A stretch of DNA of 64,000 bases from the NCBI RefSeq assembly GCF_029784165.1, contig NC_073694.1, forward strand, positions 52,175,674 through 52,239,673, given 5' to 3'. Numbering within the stretch: the stretch's first letter is position 1; each line of letters begins with the position of its first letter. Shown in pieces: positions 30,245 through 42,743 of this stretch. A model generated the notes under the pieces. It was not told where the DNA came from, did not search any database, and was given only the letters and a program-made list of their open reading frames with translations. The position numbers and the translations under genes are program-made. This DNA comes from Wyeomyia smithii. Taxonomy: Eukaryota; Arthropoda; Insecta; Diptera; Culicidae.

Positions 30245-31150
30245 AAAATCCTAGGCTAAGTTCCAATGAATTTGACTGCATTAAGTATCAATATTTGTAT
30301 GTTTGTATCTATGATGCACTATTATGCTCTGGGTAAAATAATTCGAAATTGGCGCACTCAGCTAGTATTTTTTATAATTCTTCAGGATGAGAATTGCTGG
30401 ACCTACTTATTCATAAATCCATAATACTGTTCAAAATCTATTTTAAAGGTAATTATGTTCATTTTGACAAGGTTCAAAATATATTTTGAAAGTTGTTACT
30501 TCAAAAGCGAACACGACAAATTTTTCATCATTTTCATCAAAGACATTGTGGTCGAATTTGCTGTTTAGGTAATGATTTTTGAACAACAAATCAATAATAT
30601 TTCATCCATTGTTTAGATGGTTAAATCATGAACGGTGTTTTTTGCGTTTTGATTTACAAAATGAAAATCATATAATAAAGTGTATTTTTTCTATTTCTAA
30701 TATGAAAAGGAAAGGTTGTACAGTAAAATTATCTCAAAATCTATAGAAATTTGTTCAAAAATAAACTGTTCACGCGTGGAAACGCACTCTTCTTGTGCGC
30801 TACATTTCTGTCTAAAATTGCCGAGTTTCTCTAATTTACTTGAATCGAACTTCTACCCACAGTTTCACTTGCGTGGGATGAACGGCTATTGAAGGTGGGC
30901 GTTACATGATGCTATAAGTTTGCCGATGGCAGTTAACTCAAATTTTATCGAAAAATCTATCAGTAATCTGTCAGAGCTAGCACATCTTTTTAAGTTTTTT
31001 TTTTCTAACAGAATGCAAGCATACTCTGCGTCACACGTACCTTCAAATGGCGCTTCATTACAAGTGAGAAAAAGACCCAACCAGAAAGTCGTTAAATTAA
31101 CAACTCACTTCAGCAGAAGTAATTTATCATGCGGTAAACTTAAAACGCGA
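30245..31150. other. A+T-rich non-coding stretch
   Basis: No convincing gene or repeat boundary. Confidence 0.5.
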
Positions 31151-34100
31151 TAAAACCACTCATAAATGTCATCTTTCGGACAAAAAAAGAAGTGCTAGAA
31201 TCAATCCCAAAGTCGTTACTGTTCGTTAGTTGGTAAGTCAGCAAGAGGCAGGCAGCCCCGAAAAAATATTAAATGTCATTTTGTTTTGTTTCCTCGAACA
31301 ACTGAACATTCTACAGTCGCTTTTCGAAAGAGAGCAAAAAAAAAACTCAACGCACAGCGAGTGTCCTTTTCCCAGGAAGGAGATGCCGGCGCACGCCACC
31401 CCGCGCCAACGGGACACATAATTCTATTCTGCAGAAGTTGTCCGTTGTGGCCTAGGTACCTACGTTCTGTGAGTGTATTTCTGGTACGTGTTATTCGAAG
31501 CCTGCAGAAGATGCGCTCTTGAAGCTCGAAGACGACGGAATAATACCCACACGCAAGGGCATACTCGTACGTCACCGACGTCACCAGCTGCGCAATGAAG
31601 TGTTCGTGTGTTACACAATCGGGCTGCGATTGGCACACACAATAGAAACCAGAGACAATGGAAGACGTGGGGAACACTGTGATTTTGGTGTGTTTGGTAG
31701 TCAAATCGAAAGAAAAAAATCTTACTGCTGGTAGGATTGCATTGCAATCGGACCAGCAAAGTGATTTCACCTTCGTCGGTGCAGATGTGCAGAGCACCGT
31801 GGACACGTGGATTTCCGTAGAATCATTCCTCAGCTGGGAAAATATTCTCGTTTCCAAGATCGATTGTCTGGTGGATGGCGGCGCTTTCTGTTTATGCTAG
31901 GCTATGAATCGGAACGAACGAGCCGACGGGTCAAAAGGAAATTTGTTCTGTCATCACTAGAAACCCGAACAGAAGTTTGGTTGGAGAAAATATGTTTTTC
32001 GTGAATCGATTTTGATATATCACGACAGCTGACCCGATTGTTGTTTTGGTGGCAAAATTGGCCACAAATTCTTCGCAGCAGTTTTTATGGTGACTGGACG
32101 CCTGGGATGCACCGACGTGCACAACTGATGCTTGGAATAGTGTTCTCAACTTTGAATATTTCAGATCAATTTGGTAAACTATAATTATGTTGACGTTGGA
32201 CCGTATCTTACTTTAGAAGAGTGGAATGTTGTAAATGATTTGAAGAAAAAGTTCCGTTTTGAATTGCATTTAATTCAAGTTGGCTTCCAATCGATACTTC
32301 AAATATTCCCCAAACTTGTGACTTAATGATTGGCCCATTTTTAACAGTAAACTAGTGAAAAATTGAGTTTGAAATCGAATCAAGTTTAGTGAAACTGAAA
32401 TAATATCGGCAAAACCATCCCGTAGAGTTATGCATGATTGATGGTATGAAGCAACTCCGTATTGTGTAAATACTAGCAGCCTAGAAGCTAATTCTGCGGA
32501 CCCGTACGGTCGTAAACGGCCTTCGCAACGAATTTTATTTGTCACTCTGTGTAGTGAAAAGTAAATTTCTAATTATGGACTTCATATAATTGAACGGTTG
32601 TAAACGACCTTTTTTTCTGCTTTTAGAGATAAAATCGAATTCCTCGATAATTCAAGGTTCTCCCGGGAGCTAGATTTTCTCTTAATTAGTTAAATTAGTT
32701 ACAATTTATTAAAAATTGTATGAATTTCTGACAGAACTAACACTGTGTAAACTTTTTTTTTTATTTATATAAGATGTTCTAAAATTTGCTATACTGTGCA
32801 TTTTCACAGCATTATTTGTACATGTATTTTAATTAATTTCTGCTTAGAGTTTCCCCAACTCTCTTATCCCAAGGTTTTCCTTTTTGTCTGCGACTCTGGC
32901 TGTATAGTAAGAGCTATGCAAAGGGACAAATGCTATGAATGTTTAATTTTTAAAGTGTAAGCTCTCCCAAGATTCTACTATTGATATTACAATCCGCTTT
33001 CGGTTTTCTTTACCTACGGTGACACTTTTTCCCTTTCACTAAAATCACCCTCCGATATGCTCTTTCTCGCAGCTCAAAATTAAAACGCATCACAATATTT
33101 GTATAATAGGCAATAAACCGCACAATTTGATTGCTTTTATTGCGCACAGCATATTATTATGTCATTCGCCCGTGCTCCGTTACGAGCTTTGTTTTGTTGT
33201 TGTGTTTTTTTTTATTTTATCAAGTCCCACCCAATGACGCAGGATTAAAAAACTTGTTTTCCTTTTTCCCACCAGGTAACCGCCAAAATGTCGTCGAGGG
33301 ATAATCAGGCGGCTTCTGACGCATACACAACGCACTTGCAGTATGGCGCGCACCCCTCGATTCTGTGGCAAACTTTATCGCTTCATGTCGACAAGGGATT
33401 AGTTTAGTTTTATGACTCAACACGCATATACATACAAGAGCCAGGATATAAGCCCTTACCAAAATGGTAGTTAAATGGTACATTTATGACCTTGGAAGTC
33501 AACAGTTTATGGTCAATATATTTCCCCCTAAACTGTGCATTCGCTAATCATAGTCACTACTCGCTTATAGACAGGCTCATGCTAATAAAATCTCTCGGTG
33601 CCAGTGCCCCGTTATAGTAACCGTTTCGAGTACGATGGGACTTTTATGGAAATGCTACGGCAATTGGCCTGGCCTACTTGGTTCCAGCAGCAGCAAACCT
33701 CCCCTTTTCAACTTGGCTTTTGCGTCTCCATCGGGTTAAATAGTGTGCACACGATGTGGGGTGGCCAACTATAGTAGGTCCCTTCTGCGACCTATAGCAG
33801 CAGCAGCAGTGGAACCCTTCTGGGCCCGAGCCAGTCATCGGGTGGCGTCGCCATCGGGCCGCGCCGTTCGTATCCGTACACATTGCGACAGAGACTGCGG
33901 AAAACGTCGCGGAACGTGACAGATGACGATGTCGCAAAAGAGCAAATGCATGGCTTGCAATCGCAGTCACCGTCGAAGTCGTCGTCGTCAGTCGTCCGTT
34001 TCAGTTCTTGTTGCTATAGGAACTCGCCGTGGCTTACTTGGTGCAAACTCCCTGGCGGTGCAGACACACCAACTTCACGTGATATCCTGCGGGACACGTG

Positions 34101-34540
34101 AGCTCTTATCGAATTCGATTGAAAAGAACGGCGTCGGCAAAAAAGCAAGAAAAAAAACCGGAAATGCGCTAATAAGCAACAACGGGAAAAATTCGCTACA
34201 GTCAGGACAATTAGAATGGAGCAGAGAGCAGGGGTGACCAGAGATACCTTTCGCTTAGTTTTTTTTCTTTTCTTTCCATTCATTGCGAACCTTGTTGTTA
34301 CCGGTTTGGCTTCCGCTTTCGCACAAGACATCGTTTGTGTTTGTGAACAGTCTGCTCCGTTTGTCCACCTTTTCTCCCGTCAATTCAATGGGTGGTGCTC
34401 AAGGATGTTTCGTCGATTACAACCAGGGAGGGGGGAAACTGTCTTGTGTCTGATTGAGATTCGCGCACACATTTTGCGTTTGTCCCTTCGGGTTGTCAAG
34501 AGGGGCCTCGGGTAGAACGAGATTTTTGTATTGTTGTAAA
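31150..34540. other. G+C-richer, repeat-poor non-coding stretch
   Basis: Several long but mutually overlapping frames on both strands (for example minus 31,276-31,857, 193 codons) lack recognisable domains and splice-bounded exon structure. A short (CAG)n run lies near 33,797-33,810. The sequence is unique within the window. It may be host intron or regulatory DNA. Confidence 0.45.
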
Positions 34541-35310
34541 AGTTTCCAATGGTTTGTTAATTGCTGAGCCCATTCTAGTTTGGCCGGTCCTCATCAAGTT
34601 ACGCACGAAGGGTGCGGCAGAAAGGCAGTTGTTTGCGATTGTCTGGTAGTTTTTCTTTTGCATATCTCATGTAATTTTTGAAATAATTTTTGAATGCAAT
34701 AAATTGATATCAATACGAAATATATAGCAAAAATGTAAAAAAAAATAAAAAACGTAAACCCCTGCTAACAATAATAAGTCTGAAGTGATTTGCGATTAGG
34801 GTGTAAATAGCAAAATGTAAACAAGAGAAATATCACTTTGAAAATTTTCGATCGTACTCGTAATTCAAATAAAGTGACTAAAGTGAATTTCGATGAAAGA
34901 AATTGACGTAGAACGAACCAATCTTCTAGTTCTTACCAAAATTGCATTGAATCTGTGTATTTTCGATTAGCCTCAAAGCATTTTATTTGTGAGATTCGTC
35001 CACGTCTTTTCAACTTGTTTTAACTTTTTGTTTAGTTTGACCTGTTTAAATGCCCTTGTGTTTAAAAAACAATGCAGTACCGCCCTTTACTATCGCCTGT
35101 TTACAAAACGATTTGCAAATAAGCCTGTTATTTCTAAACAATGCTAAAAGACTAAAATATAAATTATCTTTTGGTTTGATTGAACTTTTCCATCCCTTTC
35201 CACTAAAGACTTTCTACAAACAATTTTACCGATTACTGCAAATACAATGAATATTTCTGATAATTTTGTATTAGAGACATTTTTCACATTTTTACCAAAA
35301 CTATTGAAAC
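34540..35310. other. A+T-rich non-coding stretch
   Basis: Nothing recognised. Confidence 0.5.
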
Positions 35311-35317
35311 TAACAAG

Positions 35318-35503
35318 TAGGGTATCGGCTCTTTTATCGTTCAGTTTTACCTATCATCGTCCAGGGGGTTAAAAAAAGTCATAGAGAACTAATATTTTGC
35401 AGGGAGGTACTCTCCAAATATGCATGAAATTAACGATCTTGGACATCATTCATCCCCCTGACGATAATAGGTAAAACCTGACGATAAAAGAGCCGATACC
35501 CTA
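35318..35503. mobile_element. 186-bp MITE with about 50-bp inverted ends
   Basis: TAGGGTATCGGCTCTTTTAT at 35,318 and about 30 further bases are matched by the reverse complement of the right end, finishing ATAAAAGAGCCGATACCCTA at 35,503, at roughly 90 percent identity. The two-base TA at both edges is compatible with a Tc1/mariner-type target duplication. No coding frame. Confidence 0.75.
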
Positions 35504-35509
35504 TATAAA

Positions 35510-35990
35510 AAAAATTACAAAATGACACATAGGATAAAAATGTTCAAATATCAAAAATAGTCATACGTGTTACAAATGACACAAACGACAAGAAATTAGA
35601 AATTCCACACTCAAAACATAAAAAGGTAAAACAATACATACACGAAAATAACAAAAATGAGGAAATCGGCTGTTGAAAAAAGTTGAAAGCAATGTATTAA
35701 ATAATTAGATGGGAAAAAAATAAAAAATACATAAAAATTAAAATTTGAAAAACGGAAACAACAAAAAATGTCAAAATATCAGAAACTTCAAAATTCTTAA
35801 AAAAAAGTTACGAAAAACATAAACGTTTCAATGACAAAAATATCACATAGAAAAGAAAAAAACTCAAGTTATGTCTGAAATGTGTGAAATTTGAAAAAAA
35901 AAGGGAAATAAAAAAAATGTTCGAAGTGAATGTCAAAAATGGTCAAGAATATTGAAGGATATAAAATGACAAAAAAGTGTTTTTTAATTC
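35510..35990. other. A-rich low-complexity stretch
   Basis: Long series of AAAAATGACA/AAAATNTCAAAA-like phrases. No gene. Confidence 0.6.
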
Positions 35991-36950
35991 CTTCTTCGTT
36001 TTATTTATCAACTCCTCCTAAGTTTTAGCGACAAAATTGTTGGAGTAGATTTCACCCTGCAGGTTTGTCCAGGAATCCTCGATGGGACGTAACTTGCGGG
36101 ACGTTGGGCGGGTTCGCCAACGATTTCCTCCAACGATCGCTTCGAGTAGTAGGCCGACGCCAGTTCTGGCCAAAACACCGCGTCTTCGACTTTATAAAAT
36201 TTATTGATGAACGACGCAACTTTCGACAGGCACTTCGTACAATAAATTTCCTCGTTCACGGCTAGTCCGGAGCGGAAGAAGAGCAGCTTTGGCATACCCT
36301 TCTCGCTGATTGTCAGCCACAGCAGCACCTTCTTGGGGAACTTGGTGTGTGGAATAAATTCACCTCGGTGCTCACTTCCTTCGTGGGAAAGTAAAATACG
36401 AAGTGCCTTGCCAGTCGTTGCCATCCAGGGTAGGACAGGTCTCGTCGTCCATCACTACCGCCACGTCGTGATTTGCCGGGAAAATCGACTTGACCATCTT
36501 ATTCAGGTCTGCCGCTGCGTCATTGCCTGCAGCTCCGAGACTAGTGGACGGGACTACCGTTCCTGACATGTATGTCCATGTTCGCCAGGTACATTTCAAC
36601 TGTTTGGCCGGTTCCACCGACTTCCCGGCCAAACGCAGGCAGTGAGGTGGCCACTTATTTCTCAGTCTTCCTCTTCAGCATTCTTTGGAGTTTTTTGTCA
36701 CTCAGGGTCGTGTGCCGTCCGGAACCGGGTTTTCTTTCGATGCTCTGAATGTTGTCCAACAGCGCCAGAATGTTGAAGATGCAGTAACGGGCGTATCCGG
36801 TGTCCACGAACTACCGCACGATGTCCTTTTCAACACGACGAGATACCGTTCTTTGAACGCACACACTTCTGAACGGAGTAGCTTCCCTTTTTCCGCCATC
36901 ACAGTTAGAGTTTGACTGATAGAGCTGTCAATATTTTTCTGCTGACTCAT
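35990..36950 (-). pseudogene. Decayed Tc1/mariner transposase, DD41D-like
   Basis: Minus strand. Across shifted frames the order is MSQQK start (about 36,948), a helix-turn-helix region, ERKPGSGRHTTLSDKKLQRM (about 36,730-36,670), VAVVMDDETCPTLDGNDWQG (about 36,460-36,400, first catalytic Asp), KVLLWLTISEKGMPKLLFFR, then VFWPELASAYYSKRSLEEIV (about 36,170-36,110). The second catalytic Asp, expected in FWPDLA, reads Glu. The PxxPIEDFW-like end with the third Asp is not recognisable. Family assignment to the DD41D (rosa-like) group is from memory of motif style. Inverted ends were not found. Confidence 0.6.
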
Positions 36951-37239
36951 GGGTTAATATGTTGCATGCGTAGTTTCATCAGTGCGTGTAAAGATAACCC
37001 CATGAAAAATCAGCAGTTTTTTGTTAATTTTTTAATGCAAGCGTTAAACGATGCATGGTTTGTTCGCAAAAGTTTTTGGCAACAACATAATCTACCTAAA
37101 AAATTTATTTCGTAAGTGCCCAATTTGATTTGTTCAAGAGTTTTAGGCAACTAGAATGTTTACATGAAAAACTAAATTCGAAAAAAATCTGAGACTAATT
37201 CTTTTAAGATCACCTTTTTATTTTTAAGATATTTACTCT

Positions 37240-37685
37240 ATACATACAAAAAGGTAATTCTGTCTGTCGATCTGATTTATAGACTTGAAACTACTGAACC
37301 GATCGGCGTGAAAATTTTCACGTGAGGGTTTTTGAGACCGGGGAGTATTCTTACGATGGTTTGAAACCCCTTCCTTCTCTGGAAGGAAAGGCTCCCACAT
37401 AAATGAAACACAAATTTCTGGATAGCTCAAGAACCAATCAAGCAAATGAAACTAAATTTGACAGTTGAAGGTTTTTAGGGGGCAAGGAATATCTCTGTGG
37501 TAGATTGACACATCTGAGAGGGAAAACTCTCATACAAATGAAACAAAAATTTCAGTATAACTCAAGAACTAATAAAGCAAATAAAACTAAAATTGGCATG
37601 TGAAGGTTTTTGGGAGCGAATAATATTTCTATGGTATTTTGACAACCCTCCCTCGTCTTGAAGGGGGACTTTGAAAAACAAATTT
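37240..37685. repeat. Helitron-like dispersed repeat, copy 2
   Basis: GAAACTACTGAACCGATCGG and repeated ACAAATGAAACAAAAATTTC-type units separated by CCCTTCCTTCTCTGGAAGG-type blocks, as in 1,225-1,600. Non-coding. Confidence 0.4.
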
Positions 37686-37800
37686 GTTAGCTTAGCTTAG
37701 TTCTGACTATACATATCAATGGTTGCTACTCCGTGATGGGTCCGAGCCACTCAAGATGCACAATGAATCAACTGAGAGAACGACTGGAAGTGGTAATTCC
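37686..37800 (-). repeat. Dispersed repeat ending in (AGCTA)n, copy 2
   Basis: Starts on the + strand with GTTAGCTTAGCTTAG (37,686-37,700), then TGACTATACATATCAATGGT and TGCTACTCCGTGATGGG. This is the inverted form of 29,100-29,166. Confidence 0.5.
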
Positions 37801-37996
37801 TTCTCACTGTGCATCATTCAATGGCCTGATTTTTCTTTCATAGCTGAAATTTTAGAGAATGCAAAAAATAGATTCGAAAAACATATGGAAAGTGTCTGTT
37901 ATTTTGAGTGATGAACATTTATGAGACTAATTCATTCTTTCAGAAAACATAAATTGAAATAAGTTATTACAACAACATTGCAGCGCTTGCACAAAC

Positions 37997-39226
37997 GTGT
38001 CGCTCCTTTCTACAACCATTCACCGCATAAAGTCATCCAAACAGATCATCCACACGTTCACGCATCTATCAAAACTACGAACGTTATCGACGTGGTGGAA
38101 CCCAGGATTGAATCACTGTCGTAACTGGTTAAGAAAAGCTCGTAAACGCTACTTCAAACATAGATCTAACCATAACAAACAAGTCCTCCGCGAGCTTGAA
38201 CAACAGTATAAAATACAACGTAATGCATGTTTTCGCGAATACATACTCCGAATGGAATGTCAAGTAAAACGGGACCCATCATCTTTTTGGAATTTCGCCA
38301 ATAGTCGTAAGAAAACTAAAGGACATCCCACCAACGTTTTTTATCGTGATATGGTTGCGAGTAACGCAGATGACTCCGCTAACCTATTTGCCGATTATTT
38401 CCAAACTGTATATTGCGAAGATCCTCCAAGGAATATTAATGATGCTATCAAAAACATACATACATTCAATATGTTCCTTCCCCGAGTTACGCTATCTGTA
38501 GATGATGTAAAATTGGCTCTTATGGCAGTCGATACCTCTAAAAGACCAGGTCCTGACGGTTTACCTCCACTATTCTTGAAACAATGCTTTGCAACATTAG
38601 CTTTGCCACTTACAATTATACTAAATAGCTGTTTCACCAGCGGAGTTTTTCCTCACGCATGCAAGCACGCCTCGATAACTCCTATTCATAAATGTGGTAA
38701 TTTAAATAACGTAGAGAACTACCGGGGTATATCTATTTTAAGCAGTATATCGAAAGTCTTCGAGAAAATTGTTCATCACTTATTATATTCAGCTGTTCGT
38801 CTCATAATCTCTGACTATCAACACGGATTCGTGAAAAAACTCATGTGCTTTGTGACAAACGTTTTAAAACGTATTGAGAAACGTCAGCAGGTAGATGCAA
38901 TATACATCGATTTTTCCAAAGCATTTGACAAGGTGCCGCACATGTTAGCTGTAGAAAAAATGAAACGACTTGGCATGTCCGAATGGATAGCCAATTGGCT
39001 ATTATCATATCTTACGGGTCTAACAGCCTTCGTTCATGTCCTAGGAAGCCATTCTTACTTTTTTCCCATACCTTCTGGAGTACCCCAAGGTAGCATATTG
39101 GGACCGCTTATCTTCGTACTCTTTGCGTATGACATCTGCGACTCCATCGCCTCCGAAAAATTATTGTATGCCGATGATCATAAAATCTTTCGCACTATTG
39201 CATCTGTTTCTGACGGCAATGCCTAG
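37997..39226 (+). pseudogene. Reverse transcriptase of CR1-type LINE 1 (main frame)
   Basis: A 409-codon frame. It starts in the linker (WWNPGLNHCRNWLRKARKRY at residues about 34-53), then KRPGPDGLPPLFLKQC (about 181-196), ENYRGISILSSISKVFEKI, AIYIDFSKAFDKVPHMLAVE (first catalytic Asp), IPSGVPQGSILGPLIFVLF and LLYADDHKIFR near the C-terminus (catalytic YADD intact). It is interrupted by a TAG that replaces one codon, since the protein sequence continues in the same frame (QRDVDSILNWCLVNGMEVN) to 39,360. Function in life: target-primed copying of the element RNA. Confidence 0.8.
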
Positions 39227-39360
39227 CAGCGTGATGTAGACAGCATATTGAATTGGTGCCTTGTGAACGGCATGGAAGTGAACACGAACAAATGTTACAT
39301 CATTCCGTTTAGCAGGCTTCGTAGCCCACAACATTTTACGTACAGAATAAACGAAAAAAA

Positions 39361-39979
39361 TTGAATCGATGTGACTCTATAAAAGATCTTGGAGTCTCGA
39401 TTGATAGTAAGCTGCGATTCGACGAGCATATTACCACCGTTTCGCCTAAAGCATACGCCATACTTGGTATTATTCGACGGAACACCTCGGATTTCGAAGA
39501 CATCTACGCCCTGAAAACACTCTACTGCTCTTTGGTTCGCAGCATCTTGGAGTATGCCACGCCTGTTTGGGCACCGTATAACACTGGACCAAATAATAAA
39601 ATCGAGAGCGTCCAACGTTCTTTTGTCCGATACGCTTTGCGTCGACTTCCATGGCAGAATCCCTTACACCTCCCAGCTTATGAGAATCGTTGTTAGTTGG
39701 TAAAACTAAGCTCACTAGCCGAGCGTAGAGTGTTATTCCAAAGGATACTTATTTATGATCTTCTAATGAACACAGTTGACTGTTGTTATCTTCTTCAACA
39801 ATTAAACATCCATGTGCCTCATCGTCGCTTACACAACCGAACCTTTCTCTGGACTCCAACCCACCGCACCACGTACGGCCAGCGTAATCCGTTAGATTAC
39901 AGTTGTAGACTCTTCAATTAAATTAGCCATGAATTAGACTTTAATATTAGCAAAACTAGATTTAAGAAAGCTATATTTT
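39361..39979 (+). pseudogene. ORF2 C-terminal part of CR1-type LINE 1
   Basis: Frames at 39,361-39,696 and 39,697-39,921 carry SIKDLGVSIDSKLRFDEHI, ALKTLYCSLVRSILEYATPV, WAPYNTGPNNKIESVQRSFV and RRLPWQNPLHLPAYENRC, then RRVLFQRILIYDLLMN and PTHRTTYGQRNPLDYSCRLF. They follow the RT domain in CR1-type LINEs. They are joined in one frame except for a TAG at 39,694 and a stop after RLFN. Confidence 0.75.
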
Positions 39980-40039
39980 AAATAAATTTAGGTTATAATT
40001 GTCTGTACTGTACTATACTGAAGACTAAACAATAAACAA

Positions 40040-41195
40040 ACAGTAGAAAAGTCGGAGCACCGAGATACAGCGATACACAGGTCGAGCGAAACAGAAGCTA
40101 TCCTAAACGACTATAAACCATTTTACGAGACGTTTCAGAACTCAATTTATGATGACCTTTTCGCTAAACAGAGAAAATAAAATCTGGATCATTTGTGAAA
40201 AATCTGAATAATGGGATATCAGATTTGGCTATCTGAAAATTTGTTCAGAGATCTGGATACGTTGTTTTTGCCACTTTGATTAAACGGCGTTTTTACTACA
40301 AAACGTAAACAAAATCTTTATGAACAAATAATAAAAACAAAAAAGATAAACAGATGGATAGAGATAGAGCATGAAAAGGAAGAAGCAAGATATTTTTTAT
40401 ATTTTTATGTTTTTTTTCCTATTACTACTCGTGTTGAAAAGTCTTCGGACTATTAAAAAGTTGAATTCTCTTTCAATTCTCTCTAATGCGTTATTTGGTT
40501 TTGTTTTCAGCTCTGATTGATTGAAAACTGCGTTCAAAACATGGCTTTATATTTTTCAATGGTACAATAGTTAACATCATAAAATCACAATTTTCCGCAC
40601 GCTTTGCTTATTTTCTAATCGCTTGCAAATTCGTTGGGAACGTTTTCGGTATTCCAATTTGCACCCCTATCCCAGAATGTTTCCTGTGAGACGTAATTCT
40701 ACGCCAAAAACTCTTTTTGGATTGAGCCTCCATCTAGAGCCCACCAACTGTTCGAAACAAATTTTGTGAAACTGTGAATCTCTACCTCTTCATTCGAGTG
40801 GACACAGCTTATAGTATAATTTCTCCAAATTATCAGTCGTATCACGAGCAAAATGATCAAGAGTGTTGTCTTGGTGAGCAAGCACTTTTTTCTTCGCCAT
40901 ATACGGCCATTTCACCTTCATTTGAACTTCAAATCTGTCTCAACTAGCTCAATTTCATTTTACGAACATTTTCGGATATTTTCTGCCCTAACTGCCTTTT
41001 TCAGCGCCGATTGTAGAGGTACTATCGCGACACGATTGTGCGAACAAAAACTTTTTGGTTAAATAGGCTGGAGTAGATGTTTCCGTAACACTTATGCTCC
41101 GCTTGAACAATATTTTTTTCCATCAGGAAGCAATCCTAAGAATGAGTTGGTACAAACGGGTAACCCCAAAGATTTTTGATTGACGTGTAGCATTT
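40040..41195. other. A+T-rich non-coding stretch
   Basis: Contains at 40,860-40,920 (minus) the phrase MAKKKVLAHQDN, which recalls mariner transposases, but the flanking translation does not support a transposase. Otherwise nothing recognised. Confidence 0.45.
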
Positions 41196-41199
41196 TTTT

Positions 41200-41475
41200 G
41201 CATTACACTTTTTTTCTCTTTTGTGCTGTATTTCTGCTGCTCGCAGAAAAACTAACGCACTTGCTGCTTACACTACAGCTGAGCAAAACAAGAATAGTGA
41301 CTGTAGTGAATCATTCTAGAGAAAATACATAGAAAAACGTCTCGGTGCATTGCTGAGATACATTCGATAGTAAACAACGCAATATACTGTCCTACCTAGA
41401 TTTTCCCCTCATTTGATATTTGCCTTGAACATACAAAGTAAAAGCACTGCAGTAAGCTCTGTTGTGTAGCTACCC
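41200..41475 (+). repeat. Dispersed repeat (family C), copy 2, left part
   Basis: Matches the reverse complement of about 10,770-11,090. It stops near 41,475 and its continuation is found at about 42,340. Confidence 0.55.
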
Positions 41476-41689
41476 GGACGAACACATACGATTCGCATAG
41501 ATTTTCTAGGATTCCTCACATTGGATTCGTGAGCGTCCTTGAAAAGGATTCCTGAAAAAAGAATACTCAGGAATGCTCTGTATATGGCTCTGGGATTCTT
41601 GAATAAGAATCGTTAGTGGGAATCCTCCGAACCGTGTTTGCGATTCCTTTTACAATTCTACGTCACCTGTTTTTTTTTCTGTGTTGGGT

Positions 41690-42290
41690 ATTTTATCACT
41701 GCGACCAATTTTTTGATCTTTTGTGACATATGCCCTTTTTAATTTTGCTAAGTCAGGATAACGTACCACTATTGGAAGTGGCCGTCATGATATGACCAAT
41801 AGCATCAGTGCAGTCTGGTATTACACTTCGCACGAAGCGAATAACCGTACTGGGAGTTGTTCTCCAGATTCAGTGGGTTCTAACAGCCCTCTATTGAAGA
41901 ACTTATGTCTTTTATTAATATTTGCCGGACATCGGCATAACAGGTGTTCCGAGTCTTCTTTTTCCATGCCACATAAGCGACACGTTGCGAGTCATAGGAC
42001 CGTTCGGTGTTATAAACCTCTTTGACTGCCTACCAATGGAAGTATTTGTCCAGTTGGACTCCACCTTCAAAATTTCCCATGCTTTCAGCTCCATTTTAAG
42101 TGAAGAAGCGGATAAGCCACAGAAAGGTTCTGGTCCTATGTACTGATGAGACGATCCAAGTCCTGCAAGTTCATCGGCTTTTTCGTTCCCATCGATTCCA
42201 CAGAGACCAGGAACCCAATATAAATTTACTTGATTATTGCAACCCAGTGTTTGAAGTGATTGAGAACACTCCCAAACCGTCACCTGCTAA
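41690..42290 (-). pseudogene. Loa-type LINE 3, 3' fragment
   Basis: The minus strand shows VNLYWVPGLCGIDGNEKADE (last RNase H motif, about 42,225-42,165), SSHQYIGPEPFCGLSASSLK and SKRFITPNG, then a degraded Cys/His tail at about 41,960-41,900. It is the same family as LINEs 1 and 2. It carries no RT. The open 122-codon frame (41,915-42,283) covers most of it. It sits inside the family C repeat. Confidence 0.7.
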
Positions 42291-42339
42291 TCGGTATCCT
42301 GGGGATTCTTACTCAGGATTCGCTGCGTGTTAGTAAGGG

Positions 42340-42570
42340 TATTAAGCGTATTGTCCTTTCGTGTGAGAAATATCACACCCGTTTTTTTCTAACAGGAGAA
42401 ATGATTCAGATTCCATTACGGTGTTTTTGCATGCTTCTCAAGTACACATGATTCGCTGCTGTCTTCAAGCAAGCGCGTCGCTTTTGCTCATTAGCGTGAG
42501 AACAGTTGTTTCTGCTGTTAATCTCCTACACGGTAGTGATTCACTGAGGAGAAAAGACAAGCCTGGGAAA
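42340..42570 (+). repeat. Dispersed repeat (family C), copy 2, right part
   Basis: Matches the reverse complement of about 10,545-10,750: TGTGAGAAATATCACACC, GATTCGCTGCTGTCTTCAAG, GCGTCGCTTTTGCTCATTAG and GAACAGTTGTTTCTGC follow in order. Confidence 0.55.
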
Positions 42571-42743
42571 CGATAATTGTTGAAAAAGAATTTACTTAAT
42601 AACTGTTTTGATTATTTTTATAGGTGTAAAACTTGCCATGATTTTTATGCGAAGAATGCCAATAGAACTACTGGCGCCGTTAAACTTTTTTTTTGTTTTG
42701 TGCCGTGTCAAATAAATGATGTGAACAAAATGAAAATCACTTA

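Larger units (their letters stand above)
37985..40030 (+). mobile_element. CR1-type (T1/Q-like) LINE 1, 5'-truncated
   Basis: A + strand element from the endonuclease-RT linker to the 3' end. ORF2 sequence is recognisable to about 39,980 (FNISKTRFKKAIF), followed by a short 3' region with AATAAACAAACA. Breaks: TAG at 39,224-39,226, TGA at about 39,361 with a frameshift, and TAG at 39,694. Domain blocks match the CR1-clade LINEs known from Anopheles (T1, Q). No endonuclease remains. Ends and target duplication are not clear. Confidence 0.75.

Noticed and set aside
31276..31857. 193-codon open frame on the minus strand
   Set aside because: Overlaps four other frames on both strands, has no domain, signal peptide or transposon motif, and its length is expected for a G+C-richer stretch.
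33797..33810. (CAG)n run as a polyglutamine coding exon
   Set aside because: Only about four units, the surrounding frames are interrupted and no exon structure supports coding.
38395..38637. 80-codon minus-strand frame
   Set aside because: Antisense shadow of the CR1-type reverse transcriptase.
40660..41050. Possible mariner transposase remnant on the minus strand (MAKKKVLAHQDN)
   Set aside because: The phrase resembles KKKVLFHQDNA of mariners, but the residues on both sides do not align with any transposase block, frames are short and no inverted ends were seen. Chance similarity cannot be excluded.
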